DNA of 64,000 nucleotides from Aplidium turbinatum (lineage: Eukaryota > Chordata > Ascidiacea > Aplousobranchia > Polyclinidae). The notes below the pieces were generated by a model. The model did no database searches, had not been told where the DNA came from, and saw nothing but the letters and a program-made list of their open reading frames with translations. The stretch lies in the NCBI GenBank assembly GCA_918807975.1, contig OU964920.1, positions 5,282,501 through 5,346,500 of the forward strand, read 5' to 3'. Each line of letters begins with the position of its first letter. The stretch's first letter is position 1. This document shows positions 13,270-25,680 of the stretch, piece after piece. The position numbers and the translations under genes were made by a program.

Positions 13270-13369
13270 GTGAAGGAGTTCATGGAACCGTGTTCATGTG
13301 AAAGTGTTCATGGAACCGAGTTCACGTGAAGGAGTTCCTGGTATCGAGTTCATGTGAAGGAGTTCATGA
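13270..13369 (+). repeat. 28-bp minisatellite, about 3.6 units
   Basis: Three full 28-bp units of the form GTGAAGGAGTTCATGGAACC plus GAGTTCAT, and a partial fourth. Units differ at a few positions. Confidence 0.9.
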
Positions 13370-13482
13370 ATTTTCGTATTTCCTATATCAGATTATGTAT
13401 ACCATGAAATTTACCAATAAAAAATTATGGAAATTACGACACTGGTGGGTACTTCAAAAAACAGGAGTTATGGCAACACCAC

Positions 13483-13590
13483 TTAGAGCTTGTTGGTTAT
13501 CCACACACAGAAAGTAGCAACTCCCTGTTGAAGAATGCCAGTTGAGAAAGTTTGCATGCAACAAAACATAATCAGAGAGAAAAGCAGCAA
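13483..13590 (+). repeat. Diverged dispersed repeat, partner of 14.66-15.02 kb
   Basis: GTTGGTTATCCACACACAGA...CAACTCCCTG and AGTTTGCATGCAACAAAACATAA reappear, diverged and further apart, at about 14,672-14,715 (GTTGGTTATCCATACACGAA) and 14,987-15,012 (AGTTAGCATGCGACAAAACA). Probably two copies of an old element, the second interrupted by about 250 bp. Family unknown. Confidence 0.4.
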
Positions 13591-16500
13591 ACAACTGAGG
13601 AATGCTTTATTTGCACGGAGAATCAAACCTTACTTGTTGGGCCAACCATTCACCCGTGTTCTTGGCAATCCTTTCACGGAGAAGGTGATCAGCCAATATC
13701 ACAACAGAAAATAAGTGACACGCAGTCAAAACAAAACAACTTCATAGGCTTCTCTAGCTCAAGTTAATATGATCTCTTGCGATTAACATTCAACAGAATG
13801 CAGAAAAAATTCTAAAGGTGAATGATATCATCGGGCGATGTTGGAACAACTGAAAAATGACACACTTGTTTCTAGAAAACCAAGTCTTATGATTTTTTAA
13901 CCAAGCAGCTTTAATCCGAGATCATGCGAAATGTGGTGATCTGGTAACCCCATAGGCTTAAAATCAAGTGGCTTGACATCGGTGACTTTTTGTCTGCAAT
14001 GAACTGTGCAATTGCCCACAGGAGGGTCAGACGCCCAATATTGTGATTGTTAAAGTGCTAATTTAAGTGTTAAAGCTCGTTAAAGGTAGAAGTATTTTGG
14101 TGAGATCGCGTAACTATAGGCGAATATTGATTCTTTTATCATCCTGGTCCGTTTTGGATCGTGTCTTATGCAACATCGATCCATAGTTCAGTTCATGGAA
14201 TTACCCGTAATTAGGTTGTTTAAATGGCACATTTTCTATGTTATTTTTATACTCTTGTTGTTAAAACTATCATGAGATGTTAAAATCTGAGTTTGGTTTA
14301 ACGTTTCGACAGTCAGACATGACTGACTTCATCGATGTGCTACACCAATGAATGTTAACTGAGTCAGCCCAAAAGTCAGGTAATATTTTTGGAATCACAC
14401 TTGTATCTGAATATGTTCAATATAATTCGAAAATCGTGGATGAAAAAAATGATAGTGAAGTTTCTTTCTCAGCAGCCGATTGTAGCATGAATGCCCGCTG
14501 TTCTTGTGGGTAGGCCTACTTGGCTTTGTGCTGATGGCCAGGAAGTATGCTCCTTTCTAGATAAAGTGGTCGTTTGTTGAGAATAACCTTTATTCAAAAA
14601 AGGCTGTGTAAAAGTACAGCTGACATCAGCCTTTGTTTTTTTAAATAGATATTGTGACAACACCATCTGTTGGCTGTTGGTTATCCATACACGAATACTG
14701 ACAACTTCCCTGCTTAAATTTTTTTAGTTGAAACACTGTACCTCCCAACGCCGAGAAAGTCTCATCCTTTGTGGTGCCCCATGAAGAAATGGCTCTTCTG
14801 AGCGAGAGCTTTGCCGGAATTAGTTGTTGGACCCTGGTTCTTCCTTCTAGCGCTTAAATTGCCCCATTTGACCTTTCTTTTTCTTTGTGGCGTTTTGTGA
14901 AATTCAGTTATGACTTTAGTGACCAAACTTTAGTTACAATTATTTTATGCGTCTTTCCTGGTCAGTTTGAAAAATATCTTTGAAAAAGTTAGCATGCGAC
15001 AAAACATAAACGGAAAGAAGAAAAACTCTTGTTGATAAGGCAGAGGCCAAATCGATGTCAATTTTGCAGAACAGCATAATACTGAATGAAAAAATATCCA
15101 TCAAAGAACTCAAATCGCAAAATAGTTTTTTATGCAGTGACAAGTTAGTCTCCAGACGTTGAATCAATGTAAAAAGGGCCACTTTTGCTAGTTAGGAAGA
15201 AGGAAGAAAGGCAGGAAACAATTTAATTGCAAGTAAAAGAATGAGTAATGGAATCTTATCCAGAGATCGGCAAAACCCTTCAAAGGATACTTAATTTTTC
15301 TGATTCACCGGTTTCGTTGTCGCTAGGAGAAGAGCTTTTCGCATTAGTTCTCACTCATTCGGATCTCAAAGCCAAGTATGGAAGCACTTTGTTGTGAAAC
15401 AACACTTTCAAAAAGACAACAAGCGTGGGATGAAAATCAAATATCGATCAGACACAACACAAAGAAATGTTTTTTTAAGCAACGTTAATAATAATAGGTT
15501 TTGTAATTCTTCATAAGACAGATTTCATATGAAAGTATTCTTTGACAACACGGGCGAAAAACCTATAATTATATTATCCAGTCCGAAAAAGGAATAGATT
15601 TAGCACCCGGTAGGTCACCAGGCTAGAGAAAGCTAGCAAAAAGCGGAGTGGAAAAAGTGTTTTTAAATATTTAATAACATTAAAACGAGGCCTACATAAA
15701 AAATACATAAAAGATTAAGAAGCTTTATTTTTAAGTCAATAGTTCATGCGTAACATTTTTTTTTATAAAATTTCAAGTTGTTAGTATTTTATGCGAAAAA
15801 TAATAATTTAAAATTTTATTATGATATCTTTTGGTATTGCTTTGGCAAACACCAGCAACCAGTACAATGTTGCACGTACTGTACTGTAACTTATACAAAA
15901 GTTTAAACACTCTTTAAAGTTTCGTAAATTTTGAGATCTTTCTTCACAAAAGGATGCCGGCCCCTTATTACATTTCTAGGATGTTTCGGACACATATTGA
16001 TACGCAACAGCAATGACATGTACGATCCCAAACTCAACAAGCTTTACAACTGGTTTTTATCACACGTCACAGGTTAAAACTGGTCTTTCATCAAATCAAT
16101 TCTCATTAACTGAACAAGACTTAACCGGGACACTTGAAATCTTACAAGTTACATTGAAATGACGTTCCTATTACATCACATAAGTATTATGCATAACAAA
16201 AGAAGAGAACAATAATTCCAGAAAGCTAAGCAAACATTAACGTGAATTACTTTACAATAATGACAGATTACTGACTTTAAATTCTTTCTTTTTATGGCGT
16301 GACAAAGAAAAATGGGAATTTAAATTTCGAGCATATCCAACAACCTTTTTGTCCTTTATCCCGTTTTAAAGTGCTTTGGGTAGATAGAAAATCGGTGGGA
16401 ATAATTGCAAACTGAACAATGATAAAGATGGTACATATTGTCTGACCAGTAGAAACTGAAAAATTTCGGTTTGATAGAAACCGATCAGACACTTTGCTCA

Positions 16501-18091
16501 ACACCTACACTCATCACATGTGTTGCCAAACAAAACAAGCACTTAAAATTTATTTTAAGAAAATGAGACAGTCGTAATTTGAACAAAGCGTAAGGAGAAA
16601 GTGTTTTTCTCTCCCAGCAAATCCTCTGAATACCGTAATTGGATTGCTTGGTAATGGAACAGGGCTGTGACTATTTAGATGGCGAGATCTTCCAAGTTGC
16701 AATAGCGCGTGCATAATTAGTCTTGCTTTTGCAACTCAAAGCAAAAAAAACCCACTGAAACAAAGGCTTATGAAGCTGTGCATTTGACCCACGACTTTGC
16801 ATGTCTGAGAGAAATGTCTCATCCAAAATTTCAGAGGCTTAGAAACAGAAGCATGATCAACCTAAATGACAGTAAGTCTCAGTAAAACGACAAGGTGACA
16901 GACTAAGCAATCGCTTTGAAGACGTATTTTCGATTTTTAAAAGTGATTGGAAAAGCCGTCTGAGCCAATTAAAGAGTTAAACTGCAGTCTTGAAGCTTTT
17001 TAACAAAAAGGATTTTGAGGAAAAAGGGAATAAACATAAGTTACATAATGAGCTACAAGATTTCTATTTATCACTAGCTCCAAAACATAAAACATTGGCA
17101 AATGTGGTGTCTTAAATTAATGTTCAGCTATAGTGAAAAATAAATTTTCCAATGACCAGTTTTAAAGTAAAGCAAACTTTTATGACAACGGAATTCATGA
17201 TTCTACCCCTTGAAAGAAAGTCATCTCCATGCTCCAGATTCAACCTAATTTACATTTGTTACAACAGCACGTTAGGTACTTTATAACACACAATGTGATG
17301 TGATATTGAATATGATGCTGGTGTTAGGATGACGCTGAAAGACCACAGGGCCAACGAAACCAGCTGCCTCCTTTGTTTGACAAGTAAATATACAAATAAA
17401 AGGCCTCTACCTTATTCGTGCAATCATTATTTTCGCCTGAGTTTATCTTACGGATAATTAAAGGTAAAGCCCTTCGACCTCTGAACTTGCGAAGAAAAAG
17501 TTTATACTAAAAAGAACATTTTGAATTTTGCCTGTGTTTTGCAGAAAAATTGGCGTTTATTTGGACTCAGCGAATCTCTAATAAACTGAATAAATATTAC
17601 AAACTGACTCATTTTCTTACAGCCATGTATAATAGCCTACAACTTCGCTTTTTGGTCTTAATAATAAAAAACTAACACCAACAAAGATAGGATTCATTGC
17701 ATGGCAACGGAAGAACGGAAATTGAGTTCAGTTTTTCTAGTTGTGGTTTTAGAAAACACACACGATAGACATGATATGCAAAAAGATCTTTGCACGCCAC
17801 GCATATTCACATGCAATAGTTTGCGGAAGCCCTGGAATCTTATGCAAAGAATGAATAAAACTAGTTAAAGCGAAACTATCTGCAAAAATAACACAAATTA
17901 GAGTCATGCATTAATGAAAAGCGTGTGATGTACTATGTGTTTGTTTCCAGTAAATCTTCCTGTTTTTCTTTATTAACCTTTTCTGTTCATGATTGTTACC
18001 CAGTGCCGCACACGAACCAGATTCTGAGCGAATATCATTCAGCTAGAGATGAGTGAACAGCTATCTTATTCGTAACAATAATAGTAATTAA
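13591..18091. other. Intergenic, no gene recognised
   Basis: Contains the second copy of the 13.5-kb repeat, a short palindromic repeat at 15.15 kb, and a block at 13,905-13,965 (TTTAATCCGAGATCATGCGA) that is similar to 25,610-25,680. At 14,295-14,330 the minus strand carries a stem followed by CGAAACGTTAA. No coding evidence. Confidence 0.5.
15150..15197. repeat. Short palindromic repeat, half copy
   Basis: CCAGACGTTGAATCAATGTA followed by AAAAGGGCCACTTTTGCTAG, the right half of the 9.46-kb family with the terminal GCTAGTTAGG. Confidence 0.6.
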
Positions 18092-18294
18092 GTGTTTGTC
18101 GTATCCAGGCTTACACCTGGTGGTTGAAGATTTAGATTAAGTAGACGGGAAGGCAAGGAAGCCAATCGTGTCCACCTTCAGGCATGCCTTTAAGTGTCCT
18201 GCCACAGACACACCCGCATGCTCTTGAGCAGTGTCGAACCGGCGCTCTTTCGATTGCCGTTCCAGGGCTCTCACCACTCGGCTACGCAGCCGAC
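18092..18294 (-). mobile_element. tRNA-derived SINE, full length, with target duplication
   Basis: On the minus strand it starts GGCTGCGTAGCCGAGTGGTG (A box), has the B box CCGGTTCGACACTG, then a body with GTGTCTGTGGCAGGACACTT, GGTGGACACGATTGGCTTCC, and a tail ...AGCCTGGATACGACAAACAC. The flanks carry the identical 9-bp direct repeat AGTAATTAA (18,083-18,091 and 18,295-18,303), as left by LINE-style target-primed insertion. Length 203 bp. At least four other copies lie in the window, so the family is abundant. The partner LINE is not seen. Confidence 0.9.
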
Positions 18295-18303
18295 AGTAAT
18301 TAA

Positions 18304-19467
18304 ATAACTGATGATAGTATCGTGGATTGTCCGATGTATCATCATCATACGAAGTTCTTAGCCAGGTCTCTTTGCCGTTTAGCTACAATGTACAAATGAT
18401 CGAGTTCATCATCATGAACGATTGTATCGTACCATCTTACATCAAGCAAGTAGAACAGAAGGTATACGCACTCAGGATAATGCTTTTAAAACTTGCTGTT
18501 TTGCAGCAGTCTCGCAGTGGTAAAAGAATGGACCTTCAGCCTGAAAGGCTTTTGCCACAGAAAAATATATTTGGAAAAAAAACTTCAAAACTGCTACGTC
18601 GTCTTTTGTATAAATGTGTTAGCTGCCTAAACTCAAATGTCAACAGGAAGCTGAAAGGAAACATGTTTTTGAAGAAAATACTAAGAAGAAACAAGTTATT
18701 CTACTAACCTGACCATGGAGCACACAACAAACTATAAGCACTCACGTGAGCATGTGCCAACAATGACGACATGACATATTCAGCCCACGTCATTGTGACG
18801 TCAAAAACAAAAGACTCTGTTTGTCGACGCTGTTTTTAGTCTTCCACCTACGATACAAACAAATTGAAAAACACTTACAGCAGATGATTAAAACAAATGT
18901 AAATCTGCTTGATTGTAAACGTTAAAATAACATTGCATGAAAGATTTCTACAGTAAGTAAACATCATGTTGGAATCTTTTTGTGCATTGTAAAGAGATGT
19001 CGTGTTACCGTTCCAAACAACTTGCAAGCATACCAAAAGTACATACAAAACTGTATCTGTTGTAAACCACTTCTAAACTTTATAAAACGATTTGCTGAAA
19101 GAAATTTCAAGTTGTAACAAATTTTAGGAAAGGAAATTTTAGCGCCCAAGAAGCGAATTAGTATTAAAGTTCATATTTATAGTTGCTCAGACTTGTAAAA
19201 GATTGATTCTGTAGTTTAGAAAGACTAGCCAAACAAGATAAACAAAATGATGTGTTGGAAATTTGATCGGTTTGAATATACAATATACAAAAACGGCAAT
19301 ATACAAACTAACCTAATATTTAAATGAAGCAGGATGGATTGCCAAAAAGAAATAGCTCATCCTACTCACAGCAACACAATACCACGAAACTTGTAAGTGA
19401 AGCTTTGAAGTAGTTCACTCGCTTTGAAAGGTTAATTTTAAGTTGTAACTTCATATATGTTGATGGA
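18304..19467. other. Intergenic, no gene recognised
   Basis: A 126-codon frame at 18.3-18.7 kb begins next to the SINE with a TTG and has no recognisable domain. Nothing else of note. Confidence 0.5.
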
Positions 19468-19772
19468 CAGTAGCGTTGACAGGGGTCCAGAGGTTATTTT
19501 TGGACCTGGGGTGTGTCTAGGGGCCTGAGATGTTTCCTGGAAAGTTGAAAAAACATAGCGTAGTTTTTTTACAGTGCATTTTCATAAATTTCACTTTATT
19601 TTGGAAGTTGCTATTTATTGGAAGAAAAAACGAATTCTTTTCTCGGCCATATTGTCAGAATTTTCCATTACATAATTGTTGCCATAAAGGTGGTTTGTTT
19701 CATTTTGTAGCACTTTCTTGTTTTGGAAAGCCAGAGCTGCCATTGGCACCGGACCCAAATTAGCCAACGCTG
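19468..19772 (-). repeat. Type B MITE-like repeat, reversed, with both ends
   Basis: The left end is CAGTAGCGTTGACAGGGGTC and the right end GGACCCAAATTAGCCAACGCTG. The ends are partly inverted repeats (CAG[TAG]CGTTG / CAACGCTG), suggesting a hAT-like MITE about 300 bp long. No convincing 8-bp target duplication remains. Internal words match the copies at 6.3, 22.8, 33.1 and 48.2 kb. Confidence 0.65.
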
Positions 19773-20466
19773 TAATAACGCGAAATTACGGTGTATCAAA
19801 TGTATGGTTTAACACAATCAAAGCTTGAGTATTTTCTCTACTCAGTCTAAAAGATGAAGGTTTGGTGCAAATACAGTAAATACATTTTGGCAATGTTTAA
19901 TTAGTAACAAGATTACACTGTTCGAGTGCTTGATCTAACGTCTAGTATTGTCTGAGCCGACAATTCAAAGAAGTTTGATGGTGGCATTGGAAGGGAGTGT
20001 ATAATTAACGTTCAACCATTGGAAACGAACGATTTCACTAACCTTGATAGTTGGTAACCGCGTTTGACTTTGTCACTAAGATTCAATTTGAGAGCACATC
20101 CTTTTGTTCACAACCACGACTATATTAAAAGTATTTAGATAACGCCGTTTTACAGAATATTAGGCAAGATGTAACAACTATGGGCACGCCTCACCTAGCA
20201 TTGTGAATGCAAACAATAAAGAAATTTAATGGCAAACTAAGTGATTTTGAAGTAAACGAAAAATATTTTTTAATTTAGTTAATCGTAATTTTGGTGAAAT
20301 TGTCTGATTGTTTGATTTTGATTTACATAGGCAAACAGCCATAAGGTTCAGCTTGCGAAATTTGTCCTTTTTACATCTAATTTTCCATTTGCAAACGCTA
20401 AGCAATTGAAAAAAAAGGACTTTGTGAGCCTGGTCGCAGAGTTTTTAAGTTTGTAGTTGAATCTAC

Positions 20467-20595
20467 CGGATATGAAAGCATTGTCTCTTATACGAGTCAT
20501 CCACTCAGTTCCTTTGCCAAAATGGGTGAGAATTGTCATTGCAAGAGTGGAAGACATTTTTTGCATAATCGCTTGTCCGCAATGTGCGTCAAACA
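20467..20595 (-). other. Exon-like open segment, unassigned
   Basis: On the minus strand an acceptor-like TTATTTTAACCTAG precedes about 43 open codons (FDAHCGQAIMQKMSS... ending RDNAFIS), followed by a donor-like CG|GTAGAT. Amino-acid composition is protein-like and the frame stays open on both sides (about 90 codons in all). I do not recognise the family. Chance is a serious alternative because frames of this length are expected here. Confidence 0.15.
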
Positions 20596-21393
20596 CTAGG
20601 TTAAAATAATTGGCAAGTTGTTGAAGTCATTGTGTCATAGCTATCAATTTCCGATCTTTGTCTCGGTTTTGCGCACCATAGACTTGTGACGTGTGCTGTG
20701 CCAAGCATCAAGATAAGAAAAACAAGATTGATATTTAATGAAGACCAAAAAGCCAAACCTTTTCACAATTGAAAACAACTATTTTCTCAATAAAATTTGT
20801 TAGAATTTCAATCGAGAGTTATAAACAATGAAATCGTGTCTAACTAAGAAATAGAGATATCAAAGAAAATAACTTGATTCAGCGAAAATATGACGACAGT
20901 TCACTTTGATTATTATACAGTCAGGTAACGTGGAAAAGCCAAGTGGGGTCGACAACGTAATTTCAAACTGTGCTGACATGATGTGCTGTAGGCTAGTCAA
21001 TAAATCCTCATCAAAAATGGACCTATTTCTTTCTTGAGGCTAGAATATTCCGTATTTTTGACAGAATTTATTAGGTATAAGTTTCTTGTAAAGATTTCAA
21101 GAAGATCTATAATAATTATTTAGTTCTCCTTTGAAAATAACATTGCCAAGAATTGCTTTTGTAGAGCTTTGGTAGAAAGTTAACTTTGTAGTAGACTTAC
21201 CACAGACATGTAAAACTTGCAAACGTCAATGGGCCTAACTTAAATAAATGAGTTAAATAGGTTAAATCCGCTGACATTGTTAAATTGTATTTGATAAATA
21301 AGGCCACACTTTTCTATACGTAAAACCTAAAAATTACAAAGGTTCTTCGACAAGGACTCTAGAAAACGTTTCAAACAACTAGACACCCTTGCT

Positions 21394-22597
21394 CAGGGGC
21401 TCTATCCACTTTTAGAATTCGGGGGGGTGATTTTTGGACAGTGGGCTAAAATCGTCATAGGCTAGTCATTTCAACTTCTGGGGAGCTACGCCCCCCAGAC
21501 CCCCCATTGCAGCATCAGCTTCTTTCTGATCGAAGCATAGGGTTTCCAAATCGTTTCACAAAGTATGTTTCGGAAAGGGCATTTTTGGGTAAGCAAACTG
21601 GTAGTCACTTAACAAGAAATATTTCTCGCACTGCAAATGAAAACTCGAACCAATCATAAACTACGTTTTTCGTGACGTGAAAAAGGGCGAAAAGAAGATG
21701 ATACAAAGCAAATCAAGTGCTGGATTTTCTATCAGCTGTTTGTTTGTTTGTTTATTTGTTTTTCATATTTTTACCCTGCATTGCGAGAAAGCGGACTTGA
21801 GCGCTATGCATCGGTGTAGGCCTTCTGACGTATACCTGACCCACGCTGCAGCCGACAGCAATGTCTGTTTCCGGTTGTCTACTCTACTTATGACTTAAAT
21901 TTGGTACTACATTACTCGAAATCGATCACTGAGTAGAGGCAATTATACTCATAGTGAAGTTTCTTCCCCAGAGAAACAACAGCAAGTGCGGGGGGGGGGG
22001 GGGTGGAGTCGAACATGCAGGCTCTCGACTGCGAGCCCAACGCGCTAACCACTCGGCCACTGCTGCCGACTAAGTTGGCAACTGGTTGGCTTTTTAGGGG
22101 TTAGGGTTAGAAAGTAGTCATTTCATTGACGTGGGTTCGACTGCTATTGCTCTTTTTTCTTCTGTAATTACCAAATAAATTTCAAAGCAAAGATTAACTC
22201 TCTGGCTAAGTGCGAGGAAGTCACAATTGGACGGTAGCCTCTTATAACATGTTCTGATTGGTTGGCGGTGTCATTCTAGTCATTTGCAGTGGCAGAATTT
22301 TTTCTTGTTAAAGTGGCTACCAAGCAAGCTAAGTTAAAACACAATGTAAACGCCTGGCTTGTAGTTCAGGGTTGCCAAACCAAAAAATCATATTGAAATG
22401 AAATATATATTCATATTGATAAAAAATTCAAAATGTGCCAACAGCGAAAATATATTTTTCAAAATTTGATTAATAAAATAGCACAAAACCTTTTCAAAGC
22501 CAAATGAGTGGGGGGGTGATTTTGCATTGATCACCCCCCCACTCCAATTAGTGGGGGGGTGATCACCCCCCTCACCCCCCCTTGGATAGAGCCCATG
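21394..22597. mobile_element. hAT-type element, 1.2 kb, non-coding, with target duplication
   Basis: The termini are CAGGGGCTCTATCCA and TGGATAGAGCCCATG, inverted repeats with one mismatch. The identical 8-bp duplication CCCTTGCT flanks it (21,386-21,393 and 22,598-22,605), diagnostic of hAT. Both ends carry G/C runs with GGGGGGGTGAT motifs, and a small palindrome of GGGGGGGTGATCACC type lies at 22,510-22,570. No transposase is present. A tRNA-type SINE sits inside it, so part of the 1.2 kb is later insertion. Confidence 0.9.
21928..22070 (-). mobile_element. Second tRNA-derived SINE type, nested in the hAT element
   Basis: On the minus strand it starts GGCAGCAGTGGCCGAGTGGT and continues TAGCGCGTTGGGCTCGCAGT, then TGTTCGACTCC. 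This is a very tRNA-like head with A and B boxes. After a run of about 15 C (minus strand) comes the body GTTTCTCTGGGGAAGAAACT, ending with TGCCTCTACTCAGTGATCG. It differs from the 18.1-kb SINE. Its position inside the 21,394-22,597 element shows that it inserted later. Confidence 0.7.
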
Positions 22598-22802
22598 CCC
22601 TTGCTTCATACAAGTCAAAGATGGAGAAAACTACTTTCCTGGAAAGCTAAGTTTAAGAATTGGGTCTCATCTTTGGCGATACGTTGTTATAAAAAGCTGG
22701 CTTAGTGGTGGGTCTCCTTTAGCTGTGTTTTCCCATGACATAAATCAACTGACTTCACTGTGGGGGACAAGGGCCGTTAAGCAGACAATTTGAACAGCAA
22801 TG

Positions 22803-22973
22803 AAATCTTTGGGGCCCAAATTAAAACACATCTAAGAAAAACGCTCTATAACCTGTAAATACGCGTGAGTTTTTCAAGTTTGCGGACAACCTCTTGGAAA
22901 AGGTACGAACCCCTGAAATTATACCGGTCCCAAGTCCAAAAATACCCCCTTGGCACTCCTGTCAACGCTACTG
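22803..22973 (+). repeat. Type B MITE-like repeat, copy at 22.8 kb
   Basis: Begins near GGGGCCCAAATTAAAACAC and ends GGCACTCCTGTCAACGCTAC plus TG, the family terminus. Contains CCGGTCCCAAGTCCAAAAAT, matching the 19.5-kb copy in reverse. Confidence 0.65.
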
Positions 22974-23189
22974 GTGATAGGTAAAGAGCTGTGTACAATT
23001 AAGTAATCGATAATAAAGCTATTGCATTGTATTGGGGATGTTACATTGTTTATCAAGGTAACTTCGCAGCAGACGACATTTGCTATGACACATTTATGTA
23101 AGGTCATACCAAAAAGATACCAAAACGTACATTTCCGAGCGTCGGCGTCAAACCATTAATGAGTCTTCTATAAAAAGATTAATACATAC

Positions 23190-23543
23190 CCGGCATCAGA
23201 TCAAGAATTACAGTACAAGTACGTAACAATGGGTCAATCGACGCATGGCGCTGCGTAAAAAAGCTTCCAAAAAGGTTAATGATGGCGGGAGTTTTTGGAA
23301 GCACACGTCTTGGGAGATAAGTTCTTTTATTTAAAATGCTAAGTAAAATGAAATTTATATGAAAAAAATTTTGATGAAGAAACTCATTTGACATCATAAA
23401 ATCTTTCAATTTTGCTTGCGACCGACTCCGGTTCGGATTCTGTTGAGCTTGACCCAAGTCGGCCGAGGAAGGTCCATACCAGGGGGGCGCGCCACCGGGT
23501 GGAGCATAAAATTGGTTAATAAGCGTTGATTGACTGATGAATT
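23190..23543 (-). other. Exon-like open segment of 118 codons, unassigned
   Basis: The longest open frame outside recognised genes and transposons (147 codons in all). On the minus strand a good acceptor (CCTTTATTTCACAG) opens it and a good donor (CCGG|GTATGT) closes it. In between is a G+C-rich, proline-containing patch (FYAPPGGAPPWYGPSSADLG) followed by SRSQAKLKDFMMSNEF. No family recognised. A 147-codon frame is only slightly longer than expected by chance at this composition, so this stays a candidate. Confidence 0.2.
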
Positions 23544-24624
23544 CTGTGAAATAAAGGTTGACACAGTACAGCAGCAGATAAAGTGTGGAAGATATGTCCC
23601 CAAAAGGGGCGTGGATGCTCAATCATTAAGGATGCTTATGAAATGACATAGGATTATAGGAAGTTATTCTTGTTCATCAGAATTCCAACTAACTTTCTAA
23701 ATTGTAAATCGCTATTACTTTTCAGCCAGTCTAGAAGAGGCTGCGAAAAATAGTGTAGTGATTTTGAAGAGCTACCTACAAAGAAAAGGGTTGAGAACCA
23801 CTAGCCTTGGCCTTTCACAAAATTGTTTAAACTATTTCGTTTTTTATCAGGCGAGTCTGCTGGCATGCCAAGCGATTATGAAAGACAACTCAGGCTAATG
23901 ACTCGACACATTGCCAATGTTGGACCAATACCGCAATTACGTACTTATTATGTAATGTGCAAAAACTTCCGGGCTTCAATAACATAATGATGAAGAACAA
24001 CACAAAAAGAAAGTTTATCCTCCAATCTGATTAACCTTGAAATAACCTCATATCCCAGAAACATAGCGACCACCAAAAGAATTGTTTTACGTCTATTCAA
24101 CAAGAGATAACTTTGAGTAAACATGCATTGGTGTCATTTTGACATAGATTTATTCAACATGAAACTTCATGCTATAGCCTGAGGATAGCGCTGTACACAG
24201 AAAAGCACATTTTGTTGAAGTATCAACAGGAACAGAGATGCATTCGGCGAAAGTCAGTGTTCTACAGACAAGGGTCAAAACTCAAAACTATTGGCAAACC
24301 ATTCAAGTAGAATCATTACTAAGACAATTATCAAGATGCAAATGAGCCTGTTCTCCCTTTAAAAAGATGCTTACTTGATCAAAAAACGTTACGGAAAATA
24401 AACAATGTATACAAACAAGCAACCCGACACAACGTCTGGTGTTGATCCAACAAAGTATTACATCTCCTGTAAACTAAGTCTAAACATCCAAGAATGACAG
24501 AAAGGTTTAAGCCTATAGAACACGAACAGTTGTACGACTAGACCATACAGTAAGTGCCATGCATAAATGGCAATGCAATATTTTATTGCACAGATAAACC
24601 AGTCGCATCGACATATGCAAGACT

Positions 24625-24882
24625 TTGAAACATAGTGGTTCGGAGCGCTGGTTCGACTCTCGGAGTGTGCGCTTGAGCAACGCACTTTTAGGACTGCTCT
24701 CCATTCAGCAGCACCTAATGGATGGAATAATTCCCCAACAACACTTCAACAATCGGAAAAATTTCACTCTGCCCATCTAGGTAACCGGCCCTGCGTCAAG
24801 AGCCTCTACAAGTATGCGAAACTACCAGAAAAAACCTATCAAAGACAGTCCGAGGATAAAGATTCTAAACCAACCAACCAAT
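24625..24882 (+). mobile_element. Third tRNA-derived SINE-like repeat
   Basis: ACATAGTGGTTCGGAGCGCT followed by GGTTCGACTC resembles an A/B-box pair. The body continues with GCTTGAGCAACGCACTTT and CATCTAGGTAACCGGCCCTG, ending in CCAACCAACCAA. GAGCAACGCACTTT is the common post-head motif of tRNA-SINEs. Single copy in this window. Confidence 0.55.
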
Positions 24883-25349
24883 AGCGACTAGTGTTATAAA
24901 ATATAAAAATTTGAAAGGCCTATAGCACTCCTATGTTATATGCACAACAGCATGCCCAGTTGTATACACAAGTGTATCAACCGCCACGCGCATGGCAACA
25001 TGTTGATCACCGCCTGTTGAGAAAAGGGTAGTCAAAAATGAATTTCTTTACCAAAAATTCGTGCGTATCCCTTAAATGGCATCTGATAGTTCTTGCGGAC
25101 AAGTTGAAACTACTGTAAAGTGATTTGTAGGTGTTGAATAGAGTATGCATGAGCAGTTGAGTTGTAGGGATTGAAAATATGTTTAAAGAAAAAATTCAAG
25201 TAAGAAAGGAAATATTCAAGATAAGTCCATCCACAAGTTTGTTTAGGGAATAATATAGGCCATGTATAGGCCTAGTGTCGACGAAAAACCCGGCCCTCCT
25301 AAACAAGACAATTTTAAAGAAAATATTAGGACTCCAAAGAATATGCGCT

Positions 25350-25446
25350 GTTTTTCTTTCTTGTCTCTCCTGAAAAGATTTCGAGACCCTAATATTTCCT
25401 TGGCCCGGGTCCAAAAATAAACCTGGACCTCCTGTCTACGGTACTG
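25350..25446 (+). repeat. Type B repeat fragment
   Basis: CTTGGCCCGGGTCCAAAAAT, then ACCTGGACCTCCTGTCTACG, ending GTACTG. This is the terminal block of the type B family with small changes. Confidence 0.55.
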
Positions 25447-25589
25447 CCCATCCAGAAGGTTTTATCTTCCAAAAATGCGATAAAATTAGTGGGTCTAGAT
25501 GTCCAACAATGCACCAGCTGCTTTTGCTTATCTAAAGGAGTGGAAGATCTGAGCATCTACCATCTAGGAGGATGAAACCAAAGACTGGC

Positions 25590-25680
25590 TGCTTTCTTAT
25601 AGCCATCCAGTTTAATCCGGGAACATTGTGAACATGGGGTGGTAAAAGGATCCCCCTCGTCCCCAGAGGCTCACACGACA
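25590..25680 (+). repeat. Old dispersed repeat shared with 13.9 kb
   Basis: CAGTTTAATCCGGGAACATT...TGGGGTGGTAAAAGGATCCC...CCCCAGAGGCT aligns with GCTTTAATCCGAGATCATGC...TGGTGATCTGGTAACCCCATAGGCT at 13,905-13,965. Family unknown. Confidence 0.4.

Noticed and set aside
14290-14335. Minus-strand stem followed by CGAAACGTTAA, resembling a hammerhead
   Set aside because: The CTGATGA core is incomplete (TCGATGA), so the conserved fold is not met.
18327-18707. 126-codon open frame next to the SINE
   Set aside because: No ATG at its start, no recognised motif, low-complexity Lys/Leu-rich end.
22012-22070. tRNA-like sequence on the minus strand
   Set aside because: A and B boxes are present but it continues into a SINE body and lacks a closing acceptor stem, so it is a SINE head and not a tRNA gene.
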